Virus record (IMG/VR): IMGVR_UViG_3300031977_002441
Coordinates: 1 to 36,135 of that record
DNA length: 36,135 nucleotides
Source: a virus
Direction: 5' to 3' (one strand)
Shown here: positions 1-7,402 of the stretch, piece after piece
Layout of the letters: each line of letters opens with the position of its first letter
Position numbering within the stretch: the stretch's first letter is position 1
The notes under the pieces: generated by a model
What the model was told of the DNA's origin: nothing
The model's input: only the letters and a program-made list of their open reading frames with translations
Databases searched by the model: none
Made by a program: the position numbers and the translations under genes

Positions 1-230
1 TGAGCTTGAGCGCGGACATTATGGCCTCTGGCGAGGCTTACGTTCTGTACGCCGACGTCAACCCGGGCTGCGTGCTTTACGTGGGCGGCGCCGGCAACGT
101 TCGTGTTCTGACCAGCAGCGGTGCTGACTTGACGTTCGTAGGCATTGCGGCGGGCACGTTCATGCCTGTTCAGGTCAAGCGTGTTTTCGCTACGGACACC
201 ACGGCTACGGACATTGTAGCGTTGTGGTGA
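1..230 (+). CDS. Probable virion-associated protein, C-terminal part
   Basis: The frame is open to the left edge of the window, so this is probably the 3' end of a longer gene. Internal starts exist (TTG at 6, ATG at 21) but neither has a ribosome binding site. The visible ~74 residues are small-residue and beta-rich, end in ATDIVALW, and include the stretch FVGIAAGTFMPVQVKRV. Similar endings occur on small phage virion or decoration-type proteins, which is recalled and not searched. It lies one base upstream of the first tail-appendage gene and probably belongs to the same operon. I cannot assign a molecular function. Confidence 0.55.
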   Translation, partial: SLSADIMASGEAYVLYADVNPGCVLYVGGAGNVRVLTSSGADLTFVGIAAGTFMPVQVKRVFATDTTATDIVALW

Positions 231-231
231 C

Positions 232-1890
232 ATGTGGATTGCGATTAGCAACGCCATTGGGTCCAGACAGCTTGTAGGCGGTGGTCCCGGTCCGGGTCCG
301 GGGTACACGCCGCCTCTTGACACCTTTACTGGTGCGGTAGCGGCCTTTTCTGTTCGCAAGCTTAGTTCTTCGTACAGTGGGCCGTGCATCGAGGCATACC
401 GCGTTAGCGATGGAGCTACTCAAAACATCGGGTTCGATGCCGACGGTCTCATCGATACGGCGGCTATCGCTACGTTCGCCAGCGGTTCTGACGTTCGGGT
501 GTCTGTGTGGTACGACCAGAGCGGCTCTGGCAATGACGCTATTAATAATAATACCGTCACTATGCCCATCATCTATAACGGCACGGCGGTAACTACTGAG
601 AACGGGAAGCCGGCAATAGATTTCTTGCTAAATGATGATAGGATTTTTAACTCGGTCACCGGCTTAAACTTCAATACAAACGACGTAGGCATTTTTGTAG
701 TCTGCACGGCAGTTACGGGTCACAATCCATACGCTACTGCGGTGAACATAGCTCCGGGGGTAAGCACAGAGATTATCATGGCCTACCGCACCGAGCAAAT
801 ATCTTACACTGGGACACAATTAGGCACAGGCACCTCCGACACAACTCAAAATTTGGTGAGCCTCTACGCTGACAATGCCAGCAACGACGTGCGCGGGTAC
901 ATTGACGGTACAGAATTAGGCACGACCACGACTTCGAGCAATGTGGGAACGTCCTTCCAAATTGGAAGTCTACGCGGCATCGGTTCGGCTTATTGGGAGG
1001 GGACGATTCAGGAAGTAATTTTCTATCCAAGCAGCACAAAGAGCAACCACACCGCCATCGAGAGTAATATCAACGGTTACTTCAACGTCTATACGGAGTA
1101 CAACCCCGACGCTCCTACGAGCGGGTTCTTGTTCGACTACTCCGGTGCTGCTGTAGCCTACTCGGTTCGTCAGTTGAACGACAACGCTACGTACGCTATG
1201 CGCGTGCGGCGTACCGTTGCTCCGTTCGATGAGCAAGACATTGGCTTTGACGGTAGCGGCAACCTCGACACTACGGCCATCAGCACGTTCGGTGGCTCAG
1301 ACAGCTTGACGGTGTCCCGCTGGTATGACCAGACGGGCAATCAGAACCACGCTACTCAGGGCACGGCGGGAAGCCAGCCGCAGATTTATGATGGGTCTAC
1401 TGTGACTGACGTTATCGGGCGCCCGGGTGTCGACTTCTACAACGTGATTGACAGGTACATGCAGTTCAGTGAAATCGCAAGTTCTGGTAGTGACTTCACT
1501 GTCTCGTATGTCGGTGCTTTGAATGGTGATAGTAGAAACAGTATCGTTGGACTTCGAGGCACAGGAACAAGCAATACCCGATACATAAGGACGTCTTTCC
1601 AAAAGATTAACGTCAGTGGATACCAAAGTGCCTATGGCACTATCGCTTCAGGGTTGAATGAGTACTCTATTATTGTAACCAACCAATCTCAGGCTGGAAC
1701 GGTATATAGGAACAACTCCTCCATTGTAACTGGTACGACTGACAGTGCTTTAGCGTTCGACACTATCGGCGGCACAGACACTGGTAACGCTGGTGTACAC
1801 AGCGAGATTGTTATCTGGGAGAGCGTTTTGAGCACGACAGATAGGACCGGCGTTTACAACAACCAAGACACATATTATTCCATCCCATGA
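232..1890 (+). CDS. Tail appendage protein with two arabinofuranosidase-B-like (lectin-fold) domains
   Basis: 552 aa. After a Pro/Gly-rich N-terminus there are two copies of a domain, at about residues 35-290 and 300-552. Each has the signature AxxYSVRxL, then DIGFD/NIGFD, then WYDQSG/WYDQTG and NHAT or NDAI. This is the recognisable pattern of the arabinofuranosidase-B-like domain (PF09206-type, concanavalin-like fold), which is common in phage tail fibres and spikes. I infer binding to, or possibly trimming of, a host surface glycan. I cannot confirm catalytic residues, so lectin-like binding is the safer reading. The start ATG at 232 follows the upstream stop by one base and has no Shine-Dalgarno sequence. 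The second domain is nearly repeated in the protein at 4431-6209. Confidence 0.75.
   Translation: MWIAISNAIGSRQLVGGGPGPGPGYTPPLDTFTGAVAAFSVRKLSSSYSGPCIEAYRVSDGATQNIGFDADGLIDTAAIATFASGSDVRVSVWYDQSGSGNDAINNNTVTMPIIYNGTAVTTENGKPAIDFLLNDDRIFNSVTGLNFNTNDVGIFVVCTAVTGHNPYATAVNIAPGVSTEIIMAYRTEQISYTGTQLGTGTSDTTQNLVSLYADNASNDVRGYIDGTELGTTTTSSNVGTSFQIGSLRGIGSAYWEGTIQEVIFYPSSTKSNHTAIESNINGYFNVYTEYNPDAPTSGFLFDYSGAAVAYSVRQLNDNATYAMRVRRTVAPFDEQDIGFDGSGNLDTTAISTFGGSDSLTVSRWYDQTGNQNHATQGTAGSQPQIYDGSTVTDVIGRPGVDFYNVIDRYMQFSEIASSGSDFTVSYVGALNGDSRNSIVGLRGTGTSNTRYIRTSFQKINVSGYQSAYGTIASGLNEYSIIVTNQSQAGTVYRNNSSIVTGTTDSALAFDTIGGTDTGNAGVHSEIVIWESVLSTTDRTGVYNNQDTYYSIP
1102..1395 (+). repeat. Duplicated tail-domain DNA, copy 1 (partner at 5393-5687)
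   Basis: This segment encodes the start of the second lectin-like domain and matches 5393-5687 closely at both DNA and protein level. Shared blocks include GCTGCTGTAGCCTA and the peptide VRRTVAPFDEQDIGFD. Differences are mostly at wobble positions, which suggests a recent duplication or ongoing gene conversion. Confidence 0.7.
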
Positions 1891-2297
1891 GCGTAGTTTA
1901 CCTCCCCGTCGAGCCCATTACGGACTACGACAGCAAGCAGCGCGCCGACGCGCTGGACCGAGAGTGTTGGAGCCTGTACCGGCCCGACAGCATCAAGAAC
2001 CCCAACGACGCCACGCGGCGGTTGTTCCCCGAGCTGGAGCACCCGACGACGGGTCAGTGGGCCATCATCGGCGAGACGACCGAGCAGGTTTACATCAGTC
2101 CCGAGGTGGACTTGACGAACCTGTTGGCTTTGATGCCGGAGGTCCCGCAGGTCGAAAAAGACATGCTGGTCGCGTACATCGAAGCGAACAAGGGCGGCTA
2201 TGTGCCGTTTGAGAATTTGGTACCTTCAACGTCAGAACAACTGACGGAAGCTGAGGCCGTTGCGGCGGGCTGGCCTCCCGTCACACCAGAAGAGTAA
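1887..2297 (+). CDS. Small protein of unknown function between tail-appendage genes
   Basis: 136 aa, acidic, with no membrane segment or signal peptide. The ATG at 1887 overlaps the preceding stop in an ATGA arrangement, so translation is probably coupled. The first half has YRPDSIKNPNDATRRLFPELEHPTTG and a WAIIGETTEQVYISP segment. The second half is helical (VEKDMLVAYIEAN) and ends in a Glu/Ala/Pro-rich tail. I do not recognise a family. Its place between two virion-appendage genes suggests a chaperone, adaptor or minor structural role for the upstream fibre protein, but that is inference only. Confidence 0.7.
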   Translation: MSVVYLPVEPITDYDSKQRADALDRECWSLYRPDSIKNPNDATRRLFPELEHPTTGQWAIIGETTEQVYISPEVDLTNLLALMPEVPQVEKDMLVAYIEANKGGYVPFENLVPSTSEQLTEAEAVAAGWPPVTPEE

Positions 2298-2300
2298 GCT

Positions 2301-2440
2301 ATGGCAACCATCCCCAGCGGACAGAAATTCCACACCGTTCCCGCCAACGTAGATACCGACGACAAGGGCTCGGCGCGTGCGAATGCGGACCGAGAGATTT
2401 ACACGATGCAAGACATCATCGACACGGCCGGTGGCGGTGG
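2301..2440 (+). repeat. N-terminal tag repeat, copy 1 (partner at 3887-4023)
   Basis: The first ~47 codons match those at 3887-4023. The shared DNA includes ATCCCCAGCGGACAGAAATT, followed by a near-identical YTMQDIIDTAGGGG-coding segment. This is a domain-level duplication in which only the N-terminal tag is shared and the downstream parts differ. Confidence 0.75.
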
Positions 2441-3776
2441 CAACGTGTACGAGTCTAGTATCGGCGTCGCAGCTTCTGGGGAGCTTACCTTCAGTGGCGT
2501 TCCTGCTGACGGGGATACGGTTACGATTGGCGGCGTAGACATCTACTATGTCACTGCCGTCAACACGGCAAACAACCGCAACGAGATTGAGGTCGCGGGA
2601 CTTACCACGGCTACTCAGGTCGGGCAGATAACGAGGTCATTCCTTCTCCAATCTACTCTTCAGCTCGTCATTACAGACCCCGTTACAGGCAACGACTACT
2701 ATAAGTATACGGAACCTTTCGCCACTGCCACTGAAAGTTCTGGCGTGCTCACTGTTTCGACTGAATTGTATGGCGAGTCCGGCAACTCTGTTACTACGAC
2801 GACCACCTCTTCGGCCGCGTCTTGGGCTGCCGCGACTTTGTCCGGGGGCACCGACGTAGTGGTCGATACCTCTGCCAATAGGTACATTACGGTAGAGTCT
2901 CTCGGCGTCATCAACAAGGGCGGTATGGTGTCCATTGTTGGCGTGAATCCAGTTACGGGAAGGTTTCGGGTCGACGACAACCAGCCAAGTGTCCGAACTA
3001 GTAACGTTCTGGGATTGTATAGTGACGGGCCTAGGATTTTCCCCGGCGATGTTTTTGACGTCCTCGTTTACGGCGTCGCCGAAGGCATTTACGTATATCC
3101 AGACGATTCTGGAAATAATAATTTTGGTCCCGGTACGCCTATCTATCCCATGTTGAATACTGAGGCCTTCCTTTCCGTTGGCAACGGAAACTGGAACTAC
3201 TGCGGGTTTTTGATGAGCCATGGCGCGGGGTTGGGCACATTTGACAACGTCATATTTTTTGTTTCTCCGCTCTTCAATGGATTGGCTAGCCACCACGACG
3301 CTACCAATACCTCTTCTAGCGTCCGCTTGGGCGGACACGCGAGCACTGGCGTCAGCATCCCTCAGTACAGTCTCGTCGTAATCGACCCTGTCGAAGGCAG
3401 CTTCAACAACGGCTCTGCCACCACTGTCGACCTTTTCAGCACCCCTACCTACGCGGCTTCCGACATCGTGGGTATTACGACCTCTGCTACCGACGGCGGC
3501 GGCGGCGACGAGTGCGGCTTTGTTATGGACGGTATCGTGGGCCGCTGCATCATCTATAACGCCTCTGGCAACGTCATCAAAGAGCCTGTAGACGGAGACG
3601 TTACTGGCAGCGTCATCTATGCTGGCGACGGCACGGTCAACGCCCAGCACCTTTTGACCACCGACCCGACCTCTGGCATCGCCGTCGGCCGTGTAGTCAG
3701 CGTTTCGTTCGACATCGGATTCTTTGAGGAGGGCTCTCGCTGGGACGTCTTGTTCCAACCCGGACGGTTGTTCTGA
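2301..3776 (+). CDS. Virion structural protein with shared N-terminal tag and beta-rich phage domain
   Basis: 491 aa. Residues 1-50 (IPSGQKFHTVP, then ADREIYTMQDIIDTAGGGG) are almost identical to the start of the protein at 3887, and I read them as a common attachment or assembly tag. Residues ~55-185 carry the pattern ASGELTFSGVPADGDTVTIGG, then GNSVTTTTT, then AATLSGGTD, a beta-rich module often seen in phage tail and appendage proteins. The rest is Gly/Ser/Thr-rich with no recognised enzyme motif. The start ATG at 2301 lies 3 nt after the previous stop. I infer a tail-appendage or decoration role. Confidence 0.7.
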   Translation: MATIPSGQKFHTVPANVDTDDKGSARANADREIYTMQDIIDTAGGGGNVYESSIGVAASGELTFSGVPADGDTVTIGGVDIYYVTAVNTANNRNEIEVAGLTTATQVGQITRSFLLQSTLQLVITDPVTGNDYYKYTEPFATATESSGVLTVSTELYGESGNSVTTTTTSSAASWAAATLSGGTDVVVDTSANRYITVESLGVINKGGMVSIVGVNPVTGRFRVDDNQPSVRTSNVLGLYSDGPRIFPGDVFDVLVYGVAEGIYVYPDDSGNNNFGPGTPIYPMLNTEAFLSVGNGNWNYCGFLMSHGAGLGTFDNVIFFVSPLFNGLASHHDATNTSSSVRLGGHASTGVSIPQYSLVVIDPVEGSFNNGSATTVDLFSTPTYAASDIVGITTSATDGGGGDECGFVMDGIVGRCIIYNASGNVIKEPVDGDVTGSVIYAGDGTVNAQHLLTTDPTSGIAVGRVVSVSFDIGFFEEGSRWDVLFQPGRLF

Positions 3777-3883
3777 TGAACTGGACGGCATTCGAGTGGA
3801 CCCGGGTCGTCTTGGACCTTTTGGCCGACGGATTGGTTATTATCTTTTGCGCGGTCGCGATATCATTTTTAGTTAGGAAGTAA
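3776..3883 (+). CDS. 35-aa single-pass membrane protein
   Basis: A short ORF starts on an ATG that overlaps the previous stop (TGATG) and ends 3 nt before the next ATG, so it fills the gap exactly. The peptide begins MNWTAFEWTR, continues into a hydrophobic stretch (about residues 11-32, LVIIFCAVAISFL core) and ends in VRK. This gives one predicted transmembrane helix with a basic C-terminus. The tight packing with both neighbours supports a real gene. A holin-like or other small membrane role is possible, but nothing in the sequence decides it. Confidence 0.6.
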   Translation: MNWTAFEWTRVVLDLLADGLVIIFCAVAISFLVRK

Positions 3884-3886
3884 GAC

Positions 3887-4023
3887 ATGGCAATTATCCC
3901 CAGCGGACAGAAATTCCATACGGTCCCCGCCGGCGTAGATACGGCTGACCGGGGCTCCGCGAAATCCAACGCGGACCGCGACATCTATACGATGCAGGAC
4001 ATCATCGACACCGCTGGCGGCGG
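3887..4023 (+). repeat. N-terminal tag repeat, copy 2 (partner at 2301-2440)
   Basis: This is the second copy of the ~47-codon tag. Most differences from copy 1 are silent (CACACCGTTCCC versus CATACGGTCCCC), so the protein sequence is under selection in both copies. Confidence 0.75.
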
Positions 4024-4438
4024 TGGCGGTGCTACCGAAGGCATCGACGTTTCTTTCATCGTCCGCGAGGACCCATACAGCTCTATCGGCGACCACGAGG
4101 GCACGGTCCTTACCATCGGTCCTGTCGGTGCTTTGGCTCAGGCCCACTACTGGGACGGCACGGGTTGGGTTCTGGCCAACGCTAGTGCTGCGGCCTCGGC
4201 TGACGGCTTGTTGTGCTTGGGCACCTCTGCTGCTGGCGACGCTTTGGTCGAAGGTATTATGCAGCTCGGCTCTGCCCCGGGCTCTGCTGGCGACGTGCTG
4301 TACCTGAGCACGACGAACGGATTGTTTACGGCCACGCCGCCTTCTGGCAGCGGAGAGATTGTCCGTGTGGTAGGCTACAACCTCGGCGGCAACCGCGTGT
4401 ACTTCAAGCCTAGCGCAGACTTCATCGAAATTGCCTGA
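3887..4438 (+). CDS. Virion-associated protein with shared N-terminal tag
   Basis: 183 aa. Residues 1-46 repeat the tag of the protein at 2301 (IPSGQKFHTVP, YTMQDIIDTAGGGG). The remainder is beta-rich and small-residue-rich: a segment with YWDGTGWV, then GDVLYLSTTNGLFT, and an end reading RVVGYNL...VYFKPSADFIEIA. That kind of ending is familiar from phage tail-fibre-associated proteins. The upstream GGAAG at about 9 nt is one of the few sites that resembles a weak ribosome binding site. I infer a tail-appendage or decoration component; no enzymatic motif is visible. Confidence 0.7.
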   Translation: MAIIPSGQKFHTVPAGVDTADRGSAKSNADRDIYTMQDIIDTAGGGGGATEGIDVSFIVREDPYSSIGDHEGTVLTIGPVGALAQAHYWDGTGWVLANASAAASADGLLCLGTSAAGDALVEGIMQLGSAPGSAGDVLYLSTTNGLFTATPPSGSGEIVRVVGYNLGGNRVYFKPSADFIEIA

Positions 4439-6209
4439 TATCAGTAAGTTCAGCGGGACCCTTATTGACGGTGTCAGTAAGGTTGACGGGGTGCTCAAGG
4501 ACAGTATCTCGACCATCGACGGCATCACTTTGCCGCCGCTGCTCCCGTATACGCCCCCCCTTGACGTCTTCTCCAACGCTGTCCTTGCGTACAGCGTCCG
4601 CAAAATCCGTACGGACTATGCGGGCCCCTGCCTCGAAGCGTATCGCAGCAGCGATGGCGCAACCCTAGACATCGGATTCGATGCTAACGGTCTTCTTAGC
4701 GAGGCTGAGCTAGCAGCTTTCTACGACGGCAACCCCATCCTCGTCTCCCGCTGGTACGACCAGAGCACCTCGGCCAACGATATGGTTCAGGCTACGCCTG
4801 CCGATATGCCTACTGTCTACCAAGACTTCAGTGCGAGCTGGGCTGCTGGCGGCGTTACCGTAGGCCGCTTGCGTCCGGCGGCCCTGAGCAGCCTAGACCC
4901 CCTGAACTCTTCGTTTACGATTACCGCTACCGGCGCTGTCCACACCAAGCGAATGGATGTGGTTACGCCCATCACTTCTGTTGGCCCTACGTATAGCGCC
5001 CTAGCCATTTCCAACGGAAATAGCAACAGCAGCCATATCTACGGTAACACGGGTGGCCAGACCCTTATTACGACCATCAACTCCACTCGATGGAACTTGC
5101 AGGGAACTGGCGGTGGCAACTTCGCCATTGCCGACAACTTAAACGGACAGAACAGTCTTTTGGTCCGGCGCTCTTCTAGCGCCGACCTGAACTTCAATGG
5201 CCTGACCCCGCCCTCCGGAACCATTACGGGGGGTAGCGGCACCCTCGGCGACTTCCACCTTTGGGACAGTCAGTTCATTACTCAGTATAACGGCAATATC
5301 TCGGAGTTCATCCTGTTCAGTGACGACAAGTGGTCCAATATGGGCGCCATCGTCAACAACAGCGGCTCCTACTTCAACACCAGTCTGGTGGTCAACCCCG
5401 ATGCGGCTACGAGCGGGTTCCTGTTTGATTACCCGGGTGCTGCTGTAGCCTATTCGGTCCGTCAGCTCAACAACAACGCTACGGCCTCTATGCGAGTACG
5501 GCGTACTGTGGCGCCGTTTGACGAACAGGACATCGGCTTCGATAGCAATGGAGAGCTTGACACGTCCGCCATCAGCACGTTCGGTGGCTCGGACCCGTTG
5601 ACGGTCTCGGTGTGGTACGACCAGACGGGAGGCTGCAACCACTCTTCTCAGACTATTGAAATTCGCCAGCCTGAGATTTACGATGGCGTCAGCGTAAACC
5701 TAGACAACGGCAAGCCCGCCGTACGGTTTACCGACCCGGGTCAGGATAGCAATAGGGACACTCTTGATTGGGGATACGACGTCGACACCCAACTGTTTAG
5801 TTGGAGCTGCGTCGCCGGATTTTCCCCATCGGGAGCTGTCCGAACGATTATCCACCGAGACAACACTGGTGCAGGCAACTACCTTAGAGTTGACACTAAC
5901 GGATATGTTATCGTTAAGCCCAACGATTTCGACGGCCTCAGTGGCAGTACGTTCGACGGCACTCAGAAGTTGAACACCGTTATCCGTTCAAGTGCAACCA
6001 CGGCCACCAGCTATCAAGACGGTTCACAAACAGGCACGATTTCTACGCTTGACGCCAGCAATATTGTATGGGGAAATACCGACGCCAATATCACTGGTAC
6101 GGGAGTCCTTAGCTTCAATGTTCAGGAGATTGTCCTTTGGACTTCGGATGAGTCGACCAACCGCACCGGCATCGAGACCAACATCAACGGTTATTACTCT
6201 ATCTACTAA
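4431..6209 (+). CDS. Tail appendage protein, paralogue of the 232-1890 product
   Basis: 592 aa. The chosen start is a TTG at 4431 that overlaps the end of the upstream gene by 8 nt. It yields MPDISKFSGTLIDGV followed by SKVDGVLKDS, a short repeat of the ISK(V)DGV type often found at phage fibre N-termini. Two arabinofuranosidase-B-like domains follow, at about residues 45-310 and 325-592, with AYSVRK/AYSVRQ, DIGFD and WYDQS/WYDQTG signatures. The second domain is the near copy of that in the gene at 232. I infer glycan binding at the host surface. Having two paralogous proteins may widen receptor range or form a hetero-oligomeric spike. The exact start is less certain than the frame. Confidence 0.75.
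   Translation: MPDISKFSGTLIDGVSKVDGVLKDSISTIDGITLPPLLPYTPPLDVFSNAVLAYSVRKIRTDYAGPCLEAYRSSDGATLDIGFDANGLLSEAELAAFYDGNPILVSRWYDQSTSANDMVQATPADMPTVYQDFSASWAAGGVTVGRLRPAALSSLDPLNSSFTITATGAVHTKRMDVVTPITSVGPTYSALAISNGNSNSSHIYGNTGGQTLITTINSTRWNLQGTGGGNFAIADNLNGQNSLLVRRSSSADLNFNGLTPPSGTITGGSGTLGDFHLWDSQFITQYNGNISEFILFSDDKWSNMGAIVNNSGSYFNTSLVVNPDAATSGFLFDYPGAAVAYSVRQLNNNATASMRVRRTVAPFDEQDIGFDSNGELDTSAISTFGGSDPLTVSVWYDQTGGCNHSSQTIEIRQPEIYDGVSVNLDNGKPAVRFTDPGQDSNRDTLDWGYDVDTQLFSWSCVAGFSPSGAVRTIIHRDNTGAGNYLRVDTNGYVIVKPNDFDGLSGSTFDGTQKLNTVIRSSATTATSYQDGSQTGTISTLDASNIVWGNTDANITGTGVLSFNVQEIVLWTSDESTNRTGIETNINGYYSIY
5393..5687 (+). repeat. Duplicated tail-domain DNA, copy 2 (partner at 1102-1395)
   Basis: This copy encodes the same peptide blocks as 1102-1395 (AAVAYSVRQLN, RRTVAPFDEQDIGFD, ISTFGGSD) with mainly synonymous changes. 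Similarity falls off downstream, so the C-terminal halves have diverged more than the N-terminal half of the domain. Confidence 0.7.
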
Positions 6210-6571
6210 TGCGGGTAGCAGCATTCCTTCTGACCGTTGCGGTCGGGTTGGTGCTGATTCCGATTGGGTTGCTTTTCGAACTAGGTGTTTCCATCCTTAC
6301 CGTGCATTGGATACCTGACCTTCCGCGATACGCTAAGGGCGTGGGTGTGGCCCTGTCTCAGCTCCTGAATGTTACGTGTGGGCGCCTCCTGACGGACCTC
6401 TGCACCCGGCCGTATGGGAAGGCGTTTGGTGACCCCGACTACACTACCTCTGCGGTGTTGGGTTGGAACCAAGCCCACGGCACCCTGACCCATTTCGGCC
6501 TTTGGCTTGTGCAGTGGCTGGACGTTCTCGAAGAGGACCATTGCCTCAAAGCGTACCGGGCCTACTTTTAA
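6209..6571 (+). CDS. Small membrane protein at the head of the lysis cluster
   Basis: 120 aa. The ATG overlaps the preceding stop (TAATG). Residues ~3-33 are strongly hydrophobic (FLLTVAVGLVLIPIGLLFELG), giving one or two transmembrane passes. The rest is soluble and contains GKAFGDPDYTTSAVLGWNQ and THFGLWLVQWLDVLEEDHCL. I recall similar proteins in phages next to lysis genes but cannot name a family. The position directly before a TM/coiled-coil protein and an M15 peptidase suggests a membrane role in lysis or superinfection control, which is inference. Confidence 0.7.
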   Translation: MRVAAFLLTVAVGLVLIPIGLLFELGVSILTVHWIPDLPRYAKGVGVALSQLLNVTCGRLLTDLCTRPYGKAFGDPDYTTSAVLGWNQAHGTLTHFGLWLVQWLDVLEEDHCLKAYRAYF

Positions 6572-6579
6572 TTCGTAAG

Positions 6580-6738
6580 ATGCGTCTGAATTATCTTTAT
6601 CGGAATAACAAGCACGAGCAGTATTGGATTTACTGGGACGAGCCCGATTGGGATAACAACGCATCATGTCTAGCACCATCACCCTATTCGAAATCATCAC
6701 TCTCGCAGGAGCCCTCATCGGGGTTTACGTCAAGCTGA
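6580..6738 (+). CDS. Possible 52-aa small protein overlapping the next gene
   Basis: An ORF starts at ATG 6580 in the gap after 6571. Its first ~29 residues (MRLNYLYRNNKHEQYWIYWD, then EPDWDNN) look like a genuine aromatic-rich peptide. The last ~23 are Ser/Pro-rich and overlap the gene at 6666 in another frame. An AT-rich TACTTTTA element lies 9 nt upstream. The real product may be only this short ORF, or the segment may be a leader. Confidence is low because half the ORF behaves like an out-of-frame shadow. Confidence 0.35.
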   Translation: MRLNYLYRNNKHEQYWIYWDEPDWDNNASCLAPSPYSKSSLSQEPSSGFTSS

Positions 6739-6875
6739 GCGGGGAGGTGGGCAAGCTCAAGAGCCGCATCATTATGCTGGAGCGTCAGGAGAGCGAGGTC
6801 AAGGCTATGCTGACGGCCCTTACCGAGGCGGTACAGGAGATTAAGATTCTGCTGGCACAGACGGGCATCAAGTGA
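6666..6875 (+). CDS. Small membrane-anchored coiled-coil protein, lysis-accessory type
   Basis: 69 aa. An N-terminal hydrophobic helix (about residues 5-24, LFEIITLAGALIGVYVKLSG) is followed by a heptad-like amphipathic region to the C-terminus (VGKLKSRIIMLERQESEVKA and on). This mirrors the layout of XhlA-like phage membrane proteins, with the order of TM and coil reversed. The stop overlaps the start of the endolysin gene by 4 nt, so the two are probably coupled. I infer a holin-accessory or spanin-like role. It could also be a minor membrane protein with no lysis function. Confidence 0.7.
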   Translation: MSSTITLFEIITLAGALIGVYVKLSGEVGKLKSRIIMLERQESEVKAMLTALTEAVQEIKILLAQTGIK

Positions 6876-7225
6876 AGTACTTCACCTACGACGAATTCGA
6901 CAGCCCGGACCAGCCGGGGTCCGGCCACGAGATGGAGCCCATCTTCTTGGAGAAGCTGGATTTGGCTCGCGAGTACAGCGGCGTACCGTACGTCATCAAC
7001 TCTGGGTACCGGACGGAGTACTGGAACCAAAAGGTTGGGGGGCGAGTGGGAAGCAGCCACCTTACGGGCTGGGCGGCGGACATCCGTGCCGAAAGTTCCA
7101 ACCGCCGGTTCCTTGTTCTGAAGGGCCTTATCGAGGCCGGCTTCAACCGCATCGGCGTCGGCGCCAACTTCATCCACGCGGACTGCGACCCGAGCAAAGC
7201 GGGCAACGTAACGTGGTTGTACTGA
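6872..7225 (+). CDS. Endolysin, peptidase M15A family (zinc D,D/L,D-peptidase)
   Basis: 117 aa, the normal size for single-domain phage M15A enzymes. The start is a GTG at 6872 overlapping the upstream stop. The zinc site is complete: H63 and D70 in the SSHLTGWAAD motif and H102 in FIHAD. SGYRTEYWN (44-52) is the usual preceding segment. There is no signal peptide, so export would need a holin, and small membrane proteins lie on both sides. The enzyme cleaves peptide stems of peptidoglycan to release progeny. It has no separate cell-wall-binding domain, which fits a host with a Gram-negative wall. Confidence 0.92.
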   Translation: MKYFTYDEFDSPDQPGSGHEMEPIFLEKLDLAREYSGVPYVINSGYRTEYWNQKVGGRVGSSHLTGWAADIRAESSNRRFLVLKGLIEAGFNRIGVGANFIHADCDPSKAGNVTWLY

Positions 7226-7243
7226 ATTGCGTAACTTGGTTCC

Positions 7244-7402
7244 ATGATTGATTTTATCACTGAGTTCTGGGCTGAGCTTTTGCTCGCCGCTCTGGCCTTT
7301 GCGAAAGTTGTCGTGAACCTCACTCCGACCGAGAGCGATAACCAAGTCTTTGGCTACATCGACCTCCTCATCACCGCTATCACCGGAGACCGCCGGAAGT
7401 AA
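7244..7402 (+). CDS. 52-aa membrane protein, holin candidate
   Basis: The ATG at 7244 opens a 52-codon ORF whose stop overlaps the next ATG (TAATG). The peptide MIDFITEFWAELLLAALAFA continues into KVVVNLTPTESDNQVFGYID, then a second hydrophobic stretch (LLITAITG) and a basic end DRRK. One clear transmembrane helix lies at about residues 8-25, with a weaker amphipathic helix near 36-48. A TAACTTGG element lies 4 nt before the start. Size, charge and position right after the endolysin make it a holin candidate; no family match was possible. Confidence 0.65.
   Translation: MIDFITEFWAELLLAALAFAKVVVNLTPTESDNQVFGYIDLLITAITGDRRK

Noticed and set aside
2637-3791. 384-codon antisense ORF over the 491-aa structural gene
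   Set aside because: Shadow composition (Arg/Val/Ala/Asp) and complete overlap with a well-supported + strand gene.
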